From: Carallia brachiata
Lineage: Eukaryota > Streptophyta > Magnoliopsida > Malpighiales > Rhizophoraceae
Assembly (NCBI GenBank): GCA_021464245.1
Contig: JADCRB010000166.1
Location: 62,001-126,000 of the forward strand
Length of the DNA: 64,000 nucleotides
Direction of reading: 5' to 3'
Shown here: piece after piece, positions 1 to 10,552 of the stretch
Layout: each line of letters starts with the position of its first letter
Position numbering within the stretch: position 1 is the stretch's first letter
Notes under the pieces: model-generated
Seen by the model: the letters and a program-made list of their open reading frames with translations, nothing else
What the model was told of the DNA's origin: nothing
Databases searched by the model: none
Program-made: the position numbers and the translations under genes

Positions 1-599
1 AAACAACTTGAACACAATAATTTAAAATATGATAATCACATCTTACATGAGATAAAACACAATTCACAATAGGTGTAATTGAATTTCAAAGAGAGTAACT
101 GTTGGTAATGTTACTAATAATTTCGTCGAAAGAAATAAAAAAAAAATTATTTGGCATACAATATTGTATAACGGTATTCATAATAACTTGAGAAATATTT
201 GTAATCATATAACATTCTATAAGCTAAAAACTACAAATTTTTTTGTTTAAATTTTATGAATCATCAATAAAATAGCAAGTTGAACAATGACTTTGTTTTT
301 TAGATCAAAAAAGATAAGTCCAATATTTGCATAGGACTTGTTGAGTAATTTTATATTCAATTTAATATTTATTTATACTAATATTATATTTATCTGTGGA
401 TTCTACTTTTATTTGCTATTATAAATTTTGTAGGTTTAATGAATACAAAAAGAAGTAATCGAGTGTCAGTTTGGTTTTATTCGGTCAAATTTTCTAACTT
501 GGCACACTGTTTGGTTTTTTAGCTATAAATTCCTCTCTATAAGTTGGAATTGTGCGATTCTTGAGTAAATTAAAGTTAAGAGATAGTGCTACAGTTTTG
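1..599. other. AT-rich sequence, no gene seen
   Basis: AT-rich DNA without a supported ORF, RNA gene or recognisable repeat. Confidence 0.5.
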
Positions 600-1676
600 C
601 TGTTTTGATCAAATTCACATTTTTCCTAGAAGATGGTCAAAATTGGCCCGAAAGAATTTTTAGGTCTTTTACCTACAACCCTTTCAAGTCTATATATATA
701 TAACGTGGGCAAAAGTTAGGGGAGGTTCTTTTGGGAGCAAAAATAAAGTCGAAAAGATAAGAAGAGGAGAGAGAAAATGGAAGAGAATTGAATACTGTGG
801 CTAGAGTTTTGGATTCCCAAGCTTTTAAACTCAGTTTTTCTTATCTTTTCTTGTTATTATGAATTCAATTACATATTTAGCTTTTGTTCTTTTAGTTTGT
901 AGCATGGATTGCTAAACCCAAGTTATGGTAAAGGATGCAGCCTAATTTGGGGGGTTAAATTACTTAGTTTTTAGGGATGATTTCTTATGTTTTGAACTAT
1001 TATTATTATTATCTGTTGAAAATTTAGATTTAATTTATCTACTTTGCGTTTATTGTTTTTTTTATGCCAGATCACCATAGAAGTAAATCCTTGGATTGTG
1101 TCAAAATTGCGGGGGATGAGACATTAACCGTCCACTAAGTAGATAGACATACAAATTTTTATATCGGGAGATGAGAGATTTGTATGACGGTAATAACTTC
1201 TCTAATCTTAATGAGTTTAATCTATTTTAGTGTGATTTTGAGAGAAGATTGCGAGTATGTTAGTTACGACTTAGTTACTCAGGAAAGAGCAAAAGCTGTA
1301 ATAGTAAAAATGATGTTCAAGTCATAAAACCCACGAACACTAACGTAGTTAACCCCTGTTAGGTGAAATCTTGAACCCTAACCTCTTCTCAAATAAAAAA
1401 ACCTCAGCTTTATTTCGCTTGATAGTTCTTAATTATTTTGATTCTGTTAGTTAGTTGATCTTATTTATTTTGCAATTCAATATTTAATTCAAGTGTTAAA
1501 TTTTAGTTTCAATTATTTAGTTTAATTTTTAGTTTAGTTTAGTTTAATTTAATTAGTTTCACAAATCTGAATTAACTCTGTTCCCTGTGGGTTCGACACT
1601 TAGAATACTTATCAGGTTATTATTACTACGATTGATTCTATGCACTTGCAGGATTTACCTAATTAAAATGTCACAT
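600..1676 (+). mobile_element. LTR-like remnant (possible solo or truncated Gypsy LTR)
   Basis: A promoter-like TATATATATATAA near 694-706 is followed by a purine-rich leader and a long non-coding stretch. The segment ends with a CCTGTGGGTTCGACACT block, TTATTATTACTACG and TGCACTTGCAGG near 1585-1655. In my experience this arrangement is typical of the 3' end of plant Ty3/Gypsy (Athila/Tat-like) LTRs. No primer-binding site follows and I found no convincing target-site duplication, so both limits are approximate. It could be a solo LTR or a decayed 3' LTR. Confidence 0.35.
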
Positions 1677-1844
1677 GTTGAAGTAATTATACTATTAGTT
1701 CTTGAAAAAATATATATTTATCCATTATCATATTCAAAATATATTTTCATAGCATTATCTTAGAAATATTTCTACATACTATTTAAAGCCAAGTTGAATA
1801 GCAATTTGCATAAATTTTTTAGAACAGTAATCTTTTGAAAACAT

Positions 1845-2650
1845 TTTTTTGAACCAACAGAAACTCATTTCATTTCATAAGTAGTCAAACTACATACAAA
1901 GAGGGTCACCCAAACAAAAGCTCACACAAACTTTACAAAGAAAAATTAGCCCAGTCATTAAAACATACAAAACATAGCCAATAATCAGCCCAAACTAGCC
2001 CATATACCCTATAGCAACCTTGCTGCCTAATAGGAAACTCGACCCTTGTCCATAACCTAGAAACACCAACCCGCAAGGAAAGGTAAAACCGGAAACCAAA
2101 GATCTTTATGTCTATAGTCCTTCACAGCCAACAGGTGGCAACAACCCCAACCATCGGGGAGAATGGCTAGCCTCGAAGGACCGACGGCAGTAGGATCCCA
2201 GCATAAAGCTGATCGCATGCCGACCATGCTATGGCACCATCGCAGAGCACAAACAACACCCAAACATTATGGAGAACAAAGTGGCAAGACTGAGGATAGT
2301 CAAACAAAAGGCAGTGACCGACATTCGAGCAAAAGACAAGTAAGGCAGACTATACACGACAACCCCCGAGAACCAAAAGCCACCCTTCCCCTGCCATCGA
2401 AGGCAGGGAAGAGCAACGAAGAATCCCAATGCCAGACCAGGCACCATGAGTAAGAGACAAACCAACGTAAGCGACCAATGCACACCAACCACCAGTCAAG
2501 CCACCGAACTGAGACCAACCAAGAGGATAGACGCCCCGACTGAACCCACAAAGAGGTAACTAGCCCACAAATGAAGTACTAACGCTCAGACCAACAGTCA
2601 AGTGACCAGATCGATGAGAAAAGCTCTTGGCGCCCTATAGCACAAAAGCT
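1845..2650 (-). mobile_element. Possible decayed LINE 3' end
   Basis: On the minus strand this segment would end in a short A-run (the T-run near 1846-1852 on the plus strand). It is less AT-rich than its surroundings. Several overlapping short frames exist but none looks like a conserved protein. The A-tail together with a moderately GC-rich body suggests a 5'-truncated non-LTR retroposon. No target-site duplication was found, so the call is weak. Confidence 0.25.
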
Positions 2651-4035
2651 GCATGATAATTATCCCCCCTTCCCCTCTCAACCTTGGTTTTATGAGAGTA
2701 GGTTCATCGTGAATAATATATATTTAGCAGCTTATTTTTTTATAATTATTAGTGAATATTAAAAAGTACCATTAAAGCTTATTTCATTGGTGAATAGTAT
2801 TTTTATTAGCTACATCTAGTCGTCCCACTTTAAGATGCTTGTTGACATCTCTTGCTGGGTAACCTCTTGCACCGCCAATTGAGACGTAGAAAATCTTCTT
2901 ACAAGTTGTATAAATAGTTTTGGGGTCACCATGGATAGTTCTAATCTCAAAATATTTTCACATTTTGTTATTTTTTTTTGGCCACTATTTGGGGTAGAAT
3001 ATGTTAGAACACAATGGCTCAGTAAGCAATCAATTGGCTTCAATATAATATATCTAATACCACTATTAGAGTGCAATATCTTTGATACTATGTTAAAATT
3101 AATCACGATTTATCAATTAGAATAAGATTAACTCATTATTCAAGTGGAATGTAGATAATTAATCATAATTTGATGTGTTATTAGTGTTGAATTAGGATTA
3201 GGAGTGTTCAAAATGTCTCAATTTATTGTGAGTGTTCTAAATGTATCAGTTTATTGTGTGACTGATCAATAGATATTATTAGCGTGGCTTCGTTAGTGTG
3301 GCATTTTGCTTAATTGTGTGTAGCCTTTTCAACTCAATAACACTGACATTAGAGTTGTTCCATGTTTGGTATTTGGATTAGTTAATGGTTAAGCTACTTA
3401 CTTGTTTACAGTTTACACTAATAACAGAACTATTGCGTGCTAAGAGACTAACTACTGGCGCATTAACAATAGAGCCAGATGGTTTAAACTAAGTACAACA
3501 ACTCATGACATCAAACTAGACTATGACCCATCTACCACTGTTTGATCATGCTCACCTTGGCTAGTTGTACTAAATACTATAGTAGTAAGATATTAGAGTA
3601 AAAACATAATTAATTTGCATAACTAGAGATTGAAGAGATAGATAAATATTTCAATGGATGATAGAAATTAAAGAAAAAAAGTAGTTTGTAATAGGATAAA
3701 TGTGAGAAAATGGAAGACCAACACATTTCTTGTTGTGAGAGATTAAAAAGAGGGAGGGGGGCTAAACTGCTAGAAAACCATTTTCTAAAAATGACCATAA
3801 ACTTGACAACATTTTGGGTTGTTCTCGTCCTAAAGCAACCACTATAAAAGTAGTAGTTTACTTTGTTTTTTTTTTTTTTGTTTTAAATAATTCAGCTATT
3901 ATGTGTGACATAGTGGGCCACCATACTTAAAATTTGAAGATGTAAATTTTGAATCTCAGACTTTACTTATAAAAAATATTTTTTTTTACTTCAACTAGAT
4001 TAAAAAAATAAAAATAATAATAGTTCTTTTTTTAT
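2651..4035. other. Intergenic, no gene seen
   Basis: AT-rich sequence with several short homopolymer runs. Near 3200-3260 the phrase GTGTTC(A/T)AAATGT is repeated. No supported gene. Confidence 0.5.
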
Positions 4036-4039
4036 GAAT

Positions 4040-4110
4040 ATATATATATAAGAGGTTAATAAGAGATAGGGTTTGAACTCAGTACTCACTAACTAACTGG
4101 ACTATATAAG
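4040..4110 (-). mobile_element. tRNA-derived SINE fragment
   Basis: On the minus strand an A-box-like TAGTCCAGTTAGTTAG is followed about 20 nt later by a B-box-like GAGTTCAAACCC. This is the pol III promoter layout of tRNA-derived SINEs. No intact cloverleaf and no clear target-site duplication were seen. Confidence 0.35.
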
Positions 4111-4179
4111 ATAAAGGAAATTATATTTTTCTGTTGAGAGATTCTTTATATCAACAACCTTAGCTCACTTGGTTATGGA

Positions 4180-4740
4180 TTTTTTTTTTTTTGATCAAAG
4201 GAAATTATTGCATTAAATAAACGTGAATCCATACATAAGTCTGCCACGAAGGCATCAGAAGAACCTGCATGTAGCAGAAATAAGAAACGGTACCAATGGC
4301 CTACAATGGACATCCGGATGACCAATAACCAATTGCGCTCGAAACCCGTTTTGACAAAACCCTCTTTCGAAGGTACCTACCAAACTAAAATCAATCGGAC
4401 TAAGTTACAAACAACACTAAGCTACAAACAAATAGTACAACAAAGGTTACACAAACAAATAGTACAACACTAGTCCCTAATCCCAAAAATGGCTTCAGCA
4501 ACGATGGCAACAACAAAAATAGCTCCGGTGACCACAGCGACCAGGGTGGCAGATCTGGCAACAAGGATAGCAAAGCCGATGGCAACACCGTTGGGACCCT
4601 CCATTGCGGCGAAGGCAGCATTGGCCATTGGGACGACCCATAGATAAAGAACTCCCAATGCAAATACGTGCCCTATAACAAGGTTGCGTCAAGCACAAAA
4701 GACAAGACTTACAATAGGCCGTCTCCAACATGATCATGAA
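4180..4740 (-). mobile_element. Putative 3'-end retroposon with A-tail
   Basis: A run of 13 T at 4180-4192 followed by TGATCAAAGGAAATTATTGCA reads on the minus strand as a 3' end running into a poly(A) tail, as in plant LINEs. The body is more GC-rich than its flanks. The longest minus frames are short, hydrophobic or cysteine-rich and I recognise none. I saw no duplicated target site. Confidence 0.35.
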
Positions 4741-5589
4741 GTCTCGCCACATTTTACATATCTAATTCTAAGATGGAAAAAAGTTGTTGTCCAGAAGCCA
4801 AATTGCTGGAAAATTTTCTAGAATGTAACTATTTTTGCATAATATATGGACTCATTGTGCTACGAAAAAAATAGTGATTTTTTTCCTTTTTTTCGTTGCA
4901 CTTGTAATTAATGCAGTTGCATAATGAATCCATATAATTGCATCATAGAAAATTTCTCCAGCAGTTTTGATCGAACATATAACAGTATCCTTCTAAGATT
5001 TAATAATCTTTTTTTTTTCTGAATCAACGTGAAGGAAGTCAAGGACATTCCAAAAGCTTGAGTCGCCGATCTCTAACCTCTACATCTCTAACCTAACCTC
5101 TGCATCTCACTTCCAAAAACAGGCCCCTCTCACTATTGCTGCCAATTAGCCATCTCTTCCTTCTTGCTCTCATTTCTCTTCCACCATCTCCTCCTTTCTT
5201 GGGTGTCACCTTCTACACCTCTAGCCCTCCCCTCGTCTCTCTCCTATTTTGTTTTTTTTAAATGGTTTTTTAGGTAGTTTGTTTCTTACATTTAGCCTTG
5301 ATAAGGACACTCATGGCCATCTTAGTGTCAGATTCGAGATTTCCTGACCATCATTGTCATTTTCACCTTTTTTGCATCCTTCTTTGGCGACAGTGCTATC
5401 GTGCTGGACCCCTAAGTCGCAATCAAGAATGATGCCACCGGAGTCGCTGATGTAGCCCTTTCTACGGTCCTATTGCTTCTTCTGCTGTTGAGGTTGGCGC
5501 TGCTGTCATGGCCCTCGACGGCACCACCAAAGCCCCCACTATCAAACCTGTCTCTACCATCGCCACCTCCTTCTCCTCCACCTACTGCC
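4741..5589. other. Unrecognised CT-rich segment
   Basis: From about 5030 the plus strand is rich in CT and CTCC and has a higher GC content. Short proline- and serine-rich frames, such as the one starting at 5473, are open but show no family signature. A decayed gene fragment is possible; I cannot identify it. Confidence 0.3.
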
Positions 5590-6815
5590 ACAGCTTTTGG
5601 TTCTGGAAGGATTGACTTTTGTGGACTTTTCTTAGGATGGGTATTAGGCTATGTTTGAATGAGTTATTTTGGGATGCGTGCCTTGTTGTTTAAGTATTTA
5701 GTTGCGTTTGTGTGTAGGCAAGGATTGTGGAAAATCATTGCTGAGTATATTCGATTGATTTCCTTCGTAGGTCCGTCGAAGTGCGGTATGTGCTGCAGTA
5801 TACAGGTTTGTCCGAACGAGATAGATCTACCTGATACCTCAGTTTTAGGTAACACTAATTTCATTTCGGTTGATTCCATTGTCAGAGAGTTTCGTCAAAA
5901 TGGGCCACGTGCCTCGTTAGTCAATGGTTTTTTTGACTCTGTTATATGTAGATCATATTAGCCGTCTTATATTCTTACTTTGTGCTGATCCTTCTGATAC
6001 CTTCGAGTCACAGTTATGTGCGAAATCGTGTTATTTTAATGCAACATTTCCCCTTTGGTCAAGAAAAACATCATATTTTTTTGTTTATTTTAGTATGTCA
6101 AAAAATAAACCACTATTTAAAACAAATAACGCAGGATGGCAAAGTGTAGACGAATTAAGAAAATATAGTACACAAGAAATCACATTTTCATAAAAACAAG
6201 AAAAAGAAAAAAAGAAGAAAAGAAAAAATAGTAGAAAAGTCCAAGTAACAAAAGAATGTTGTATGCCAAATTTCCATTAATTGTATCCAAAGCAGATGAC
6301 TGAAATTTCAACATTGGTGTTTGCTATATAAAATAAAAAAATTATATTATTTATTTAGATCGGTATTGACTATTACTGTTAAATAATAAAGTGATTAAAT
6401 AGGACATAAATTGCAAACATGAACATTTTTTTTTGTTTTATTATTTTTTTTTTTTTGGTGAAGAATTTGAGTCTTTGTATGATTCTAATTTAAACACAGC
6501 AAAGGTTAATGTTCAACATAAGTGAAGTTCCATTATAAATGTTGCAAGCTTGTTTTCCATGTGAAAGTTGCTCTTTCAATGTTTGGTGCAAATAATTTTC
6601 TTGACTCTGAACAAAAGCATTCAAAATTTGTTTGTCTGGGAGTTATTCTAGTCTCGACGTACAGATCTGATGACCGACATATCTGTGATGAATTTTTTTT
6701 GTTGTTAAAAAAATGTGTTTGTCTAAAAAGATTGGGCCCGACAGGTATAGGATAGAATTAATACGTGATAGATCATCATCTAGTGAAAATGGGGAAGATG
6801 GTAAAATCCAAGCCG
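5590..6815 (+). repeat. Direct duplication, copy 1
   Basis: This stretch aligns along its length with 8050-9465: the TTTTGTGGAC start, the CTCAGTTTTAGGTAA block near 5840, AAATAAACCACTATTTAA near 6105, and the end at ATCCAAG near 6809-6815. A 100-codon frame at 5659-5961 is not conserved as a frame in the second copy, so I do not call it a gene. This copy keeps the empty sites for two insertions found in copy 2 and for retrotransposon I, and has its own 78-bp insertion. Confidence 0.8.
6638..6715 (+). mobile_element. 78-bp insertion flanked by 9-bp TSD
   Basis: This insertion is missing from the paralogous segment near 9380. It is flanked by perfect TGTTTGTCT repeats at 6629-6637 and 6716-6724, and its right end is T- and A-rich with seven A. 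A severely 5'-truncated retroposon is the simplest reading, but a small DNA transposon is possible. Confidence 0.6.
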
Positions 6816-8049
6816 AGTAATTTCAATTTGAATTTCGATGGAAAAATTTAAGAAAAAAGGATAACGTAAGAGGGAAAAATTAAAAAAGTAAAGCTCCCTA
6901 CAAAATCACTAATCATTATTAATTAATCTAACTAAATCAAAAATTTACCTAATAAAAATGCCAATTAATTAAAGGAAAATTCCTAATTCCATAACACTTT
7001 CAATCTCTCTCTCGCGCTGATCCAATTAAATCCGAGAGATTAAGAAAGATCATTCTCTGAGTACATAAAGGACAAGTCAATGTTGATTTACACAATTAAA
7101 GCAAAGAGAGTAATTTCTTTCTTTGTTTTTTTTTGTCTAGACCCCCCGGTATCCGCATCACTCGTGGGCGGCGATTAATCCGGAGTCGGGGCTTAGTCAC
7201 AGTTAAGACTCCTCACCCCTGGCCACCAGTGTGTTTAGTGGGGATCGAACCCGAGAGCTCTTCTCACCTACTCAGCCTGCGTTGCCAACTGAACCACACC
7301 AGGTGGTTAGAGAGTAATTTCTTTCAAGAACCGAATGTGTAAACCAAGATGATTTCTGATTTCCCATCCATGTGCACTTCTAGCCCTCTAGATATGAGCA
7401 AACACAAAGGCCTTCAAGGTTTTCCAAAATGGGTGAGGCTATTCTTGTAGAGGACATAAAATCCCAGGGCTGACAACAGGGACGAAGTCAGAAAATTTTT
7501 TTAGGGGACCAATTTATACTATATTGTTAAAATAGTACAAAAAATAATTTGAATGGTGCAGTACATGGACAAGTTAGCGCAAAAGGAAGCAAACTATCAC
7601 AACAAGAGGAGGCAAACTTGATCCTATATAATAAAAAGGGTTAATATCGAGCGAGCAGGGGGCTAATTGCCCTACCTTGCCCAAGTTGCCTCCGTTTATG
7701 GCCGACAAGATTGGAAAAGATTGAGAGAAGAAAAAGTAAACTCAGGGAAAATGGTGACGCCAGAGAAAGGTAAATAATCACTCTTAGTCACAATTTTTGT
7801 ATATACAGTGTAATTAGATTGATTTTTTTTAAGAAACTTACAAAAAAAATATTTTTATTTTAACGTAAATTATATGAGATTTATACTTTAAGTTTTACGA
7901 TAATAACTATCTAATTTTAAATTTTAATTTTATAATTTTTTATTTCAAATTTTTATAATAAAATTAAAAAAATAAGCAATTGCATTTTTTAGGAGTGTCC
8001 GAAATTCGAGTGCTAAACTGCGTCCGATCCTATAGTAGCCTAGGATGCC
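6816..8049. other. Intergenic, one SINE, no gene seen
   Basis: Apart from the SINE at 7122-7308 this is AT-rich. Near 7480-7520 the phrase GGGACGAAGTCAGAAAATTT resembles decayed transposon termini common in plant genomes, but I cannot assign it to a family. No supported ORF. Confidence 0.5.
7122..7308 (-). mobile_element. tRNA-derived SINE with 17-bp TSD
   Basis: On the minus strand the element begins AACCACCTGGTGTGGTTCAG. It shows an A-box-like TGTGGTTCAGTTGGC and a B-box GGGTTCGATCC about 45 nt apart, and ends in an A-rich tail (T-run 7125-7134 on the plus strand). It is flanked by the perfect 17-bp direct repeat AGAGAGTAATTTCTTTC at 7105-7121 and 7309-7325. This is a young-looking pol III retroposon; such elements are moved by LINE machinery. 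The B-box and TSD argue against a functional tRNA gene. Confidence 0.9.
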
Positions 8050-8621
8050 TGAGCTTCTGATTTTGGAAGGATTGGCTTTTGTGGACTTTTTGTGCTATAA
8101 GTGTTAGGTTATGTTTGGATGAGGTATTTTGGAATGTGTGTCTTGCTGTGTATGTATTTAGTTGTGTATGTGTAAGTTAGGGTTGTGGGAAATCGTTGTC
8201 AGGTATATCTGGTTGATTTTTGTCATATATCTGTTGAAGTACAATATGTGTTACAATATGTAGTTTTGTCTGAACAAAGTAGATCTGATTGAGACCTCAG
8301 TTTTAGGTAAGACTAATTTCTTTCGATTTATTCTCTCGTCCGGGATTTTCCTCAAAACGAGTTGCGTGCCCTGTTAACCAATGGTCTTTTTAACCATGTC
8401 ATGTGTAGGTCATGTTAGCAGTCTTGTATTCTTATCTAGTGTAGGTCTTTCTAATGTCTTTGAGTCATAATTATGTACAGAATCGAGTTATTTTCTAGCA
8501 ATATTTTCCCTTCAATTAAAAAAAAAAACCTTTATTTTGTTTGTTTTTGTATGTCAAAAAATAAACCACTATTTAAAAGAAATAATGCGGAATGCCAGAG
8601 CGTAGACGAGTTAAGAAAATG

Positions 8622-8857
8622 AAAAAGTTTGGGCGCCTTCTTAATATGTCCTAATTTTTGTTTCGATATGTTTTAAAAGAGTAATTAACTGTTAACTTTT
8701 TGTAACTGTCATAATAAATAAGAATAATAAGAAATAAAGTGATAATTTATATTTTAATTTTTTTATTGAAATTATAATAATTTAATTGTTAATTACTATT
8801 TGTATATATATCAAGACAAATTTTAGGAACAAAATCGTGGGCTCCAAAGCCAACCCC
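8622..8857. mobile_element. 236-bp insertion with 11-bp TSD
   Basis: Flanked by perfect TTAAGAAAATG repeats at 8611-8621 and 8858-8868. The paralogous site near 6155-6170 has a single TTAAGAAAAT. Ends are AAAAAGTTTGGGCGCC and GGGCTCCAAAGCCAACCCC, which share only weak inverted similarity (TTTGG.G.CC). An 11-bp duplication fits a Mutator-type MITE or a SINE. No coding capacity. Confidence 0.75.
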
Positions 8858-8960
8858 TTAAGAAAATGTACTACACACGAAATCACATTTTCATAAAAAT
8901 CAAAAAAAAAAAGAAAAAAAAAAGGAAAAATAGTAGAAAAGTCAAAGTAACAAAAGAATG

Positions 8961-8979
8961 TTTTTTTTTTTTTTATCCG
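8961..8979 (-). mobile_element. 19-bp poly(T) insertion with 16-bp TSD
   Basis: Fourteen T plus ATCCG lies between perfect copies of AAGTAACAAAAGAATG (8945-8960, 8980-8995). The paralogous copy near 6245-6262 has one copy and no insertion. This looks like target-primed reverse transcription that captured little more than a poly(A) tail. Confidence 0.7.
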
Positions 8980-9748
8980 AAGTAACAAAAGAATGTTGTA
9001 TGCCGAATTTCCATCAATTGTATGCAAAGCGGATGACTATAATTTCAATGTTGGCGTTTGACAATATAAAATAAAATAATTATATTATTTATTTAGATTG
9101 ATGTTGACTATTACTGTTAAATAATAAAGTGATTAAGTAGGACATAAATTACAAACACGAACATTTTTCTTTCATTCTTTCTTTTTTTTTTTGTGAAGAA
9201 TTTGAGTCTTTGTATGATTCTAATTTAAACACAACAAAGGTTGTTTTGGATGTTCAACATAAGTGAAGTTCCATTATAAATGTTGCAAGCTTGTTATCCA
9301 TTTGAAAGTTACTGTTTAAATGTTTGGTGCAACTAATTTGCTTGAGTCTAAACAAAAGCATTCAAAATGTGTTGGTCTAAAAGATTGGGCTCGACATGTA
9401 TATGATACAATTAATACGTGACATATCATCATCTAGTGATGATGGGGAAGATGGGGAAATCCAAGTGTAAACACCAAAAAAAAAAAAAAATCAATGCATG
9501 CCCTACATGAAAGCAACAAGTGCATGCATATGAAAATGATGATTTCCATTTGGTTGATGACCATGCAAAATGTCAAAATTCAACCACCAAAGAGGGTCCT
9601 TGCCTTGTAGGATCCTACTCATGATGAATCATATGGAAATTTTAATTTCCATTTGATTGCAAAATGTCAAAATTCAACCACCAAAGAGGGCCCTTGCCAT
9701 GTATGATCCAAGTCATACAATTTTGGCATCCATCCTCCCCCAAAACCC

Positions 9749-9756
9749 TATAAATA
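9749..9756 (+). promoter_or_regulatory. LTR TATA box, copy I
   Basis: TATAAATA within CCCTATAAATAGGG, the likely core promoter of the genomic retrotransposon transcript. The same motif lies at the same place in every LTR of the family here. Confidence 0.7.
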
Positions 9757-9918
9757 GGGATCCCCTCAAAGCCTTTCAAACCATCCCAAGCAAAGCAAAT
9801 CATTCATCTTCTAAAGCTTTGCATCTCTTCCTTTCTCTCTCTAAATATTTTGGTGTATGCTCTCTAGCTGCCACTAAGTTGGATCCGCTAGATCAAAAAC
9901 CCAAGATATTAAATATCC

Positions 9919-10200
9919 GAGTGGGATCAAGCCTCCTACGGCCCTCACCGGAGTCCAATCAATTCGAGTGGGATCAAGCCTCCTACGGCCCTCACCGAAG
10001 TCCATCCAGTTCGAGTGGGATCAAGCCTCCTACGGCCCTCACCGAAGTCCATCCAATCCGAGTGGGATCAAGCCTCCTACGGCCCTCACCGGCGTCCATC
10101 CAGTCCGAGTGGGATCAAGCCTCCTACGGCCCTCACCGAAGTCCATACAGTCCGAGTGGGATCAAGCCTCCTACGGCCCTCACCGGAGTTCAACTAATCC
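9919..10200 (+). repeat. 47-bp tandem array in the LTR (6 units)
   Basis: Six 47-bp units, each starting GAGTGGGATCAAGCC and containing TACGGCCCTCACCG. A degenerate seventh unit follows. Because 47 is not a multiple of 3, all three frames stay open and create spurious ORFs that I do not count as genes. The array lies downstream of the TATA box, so it would be in the transcript leader. Confidence 0.9.
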
Positions 10201-10453
10201 ACTTGAGATCAAGTCTCGGCCCTCAGTGGGATCCATTTCCTACAGTTCAAGTTCACGCTGTGGAAATTCACCATCTCTCGGTCAAGATTAAGCCTTCACG
10301 GCCCTTGACTAAATTACACAGGAGCATTAATCGGAGGATCTACCCAGAGATCGACCCCACATAAATTTCTTTTTATTTTACAATTTTTTTATTGTAATTT
10401 GTTTCTGTATTTTTGAGTCTAACTGTTACAGGCTCGAAATTTACAGCTTCACA

Positions 10454-10477
10454 ATTTTTGGCACGCTCGGTGGGACC
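10454..10477 (+). other. Primer-binding region, copy I
   Basis: ATTTTTGGCACGCTCGGTGG follows the LTR directly, as a tRNA primer site should. I do not assign the primer tRNA. Confidence 0.5.
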
Positions 10478-10552
10478 TCTCCGCCTCCCATCTTTTGCTC
10501 CTCTACAAAAAAAAATTAGCACGAATCCAACATCAACGTTGTCACAATCACG

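Larger units (their letters stand above)
8050..9465 (+). repeat. Direct duplication, copy 2
   Basis: Partner of 5590-6815. It contains two extra insertions (8622-8857 and 8961-8979), each bounded by direct repeats. It is cut at its right end by retrotransposon I, which inserted after CCAAG (9461-9465). In copy 1 the sequence runs on from CCAAG without interruption. Confidence 0.8.
9466..10453 (+). repeat. 5' LTR of copy I
   Basis: 988 bp, beginning TGTAAACACC and ending GCTTCACA. It is nearly identical to the two LTRs of copy II. The upstream part contains an A-run, RY-type CATGCA motifs (for example 9523-9528) and an internal duplication of about 110 bp centred on AAAATTCAACCACCAAAGAG. A TATA box and the 47-bp array follow. 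Confidence 0.9.

Noticed and set aside
5659..5961. 100-codon ORF in duplication copy 1
   Set aside because: The frame is not maintained in the paralogous copy near 8120-8420 and shows no domain.
7122..7308. tRNA gene on the minus strand
   Set aside because: It has pol III boxes but also an A-tail and a 17-bp TSD, and no intact cloverleaf; it is a SINE.
9657..10364. 235-codon frame and overlapping frames in the LTRs (also near 15586 and 20415)
   Set aside because: They are created by the 47-bp tandem array, which is open in all three frames. No conserved protein.
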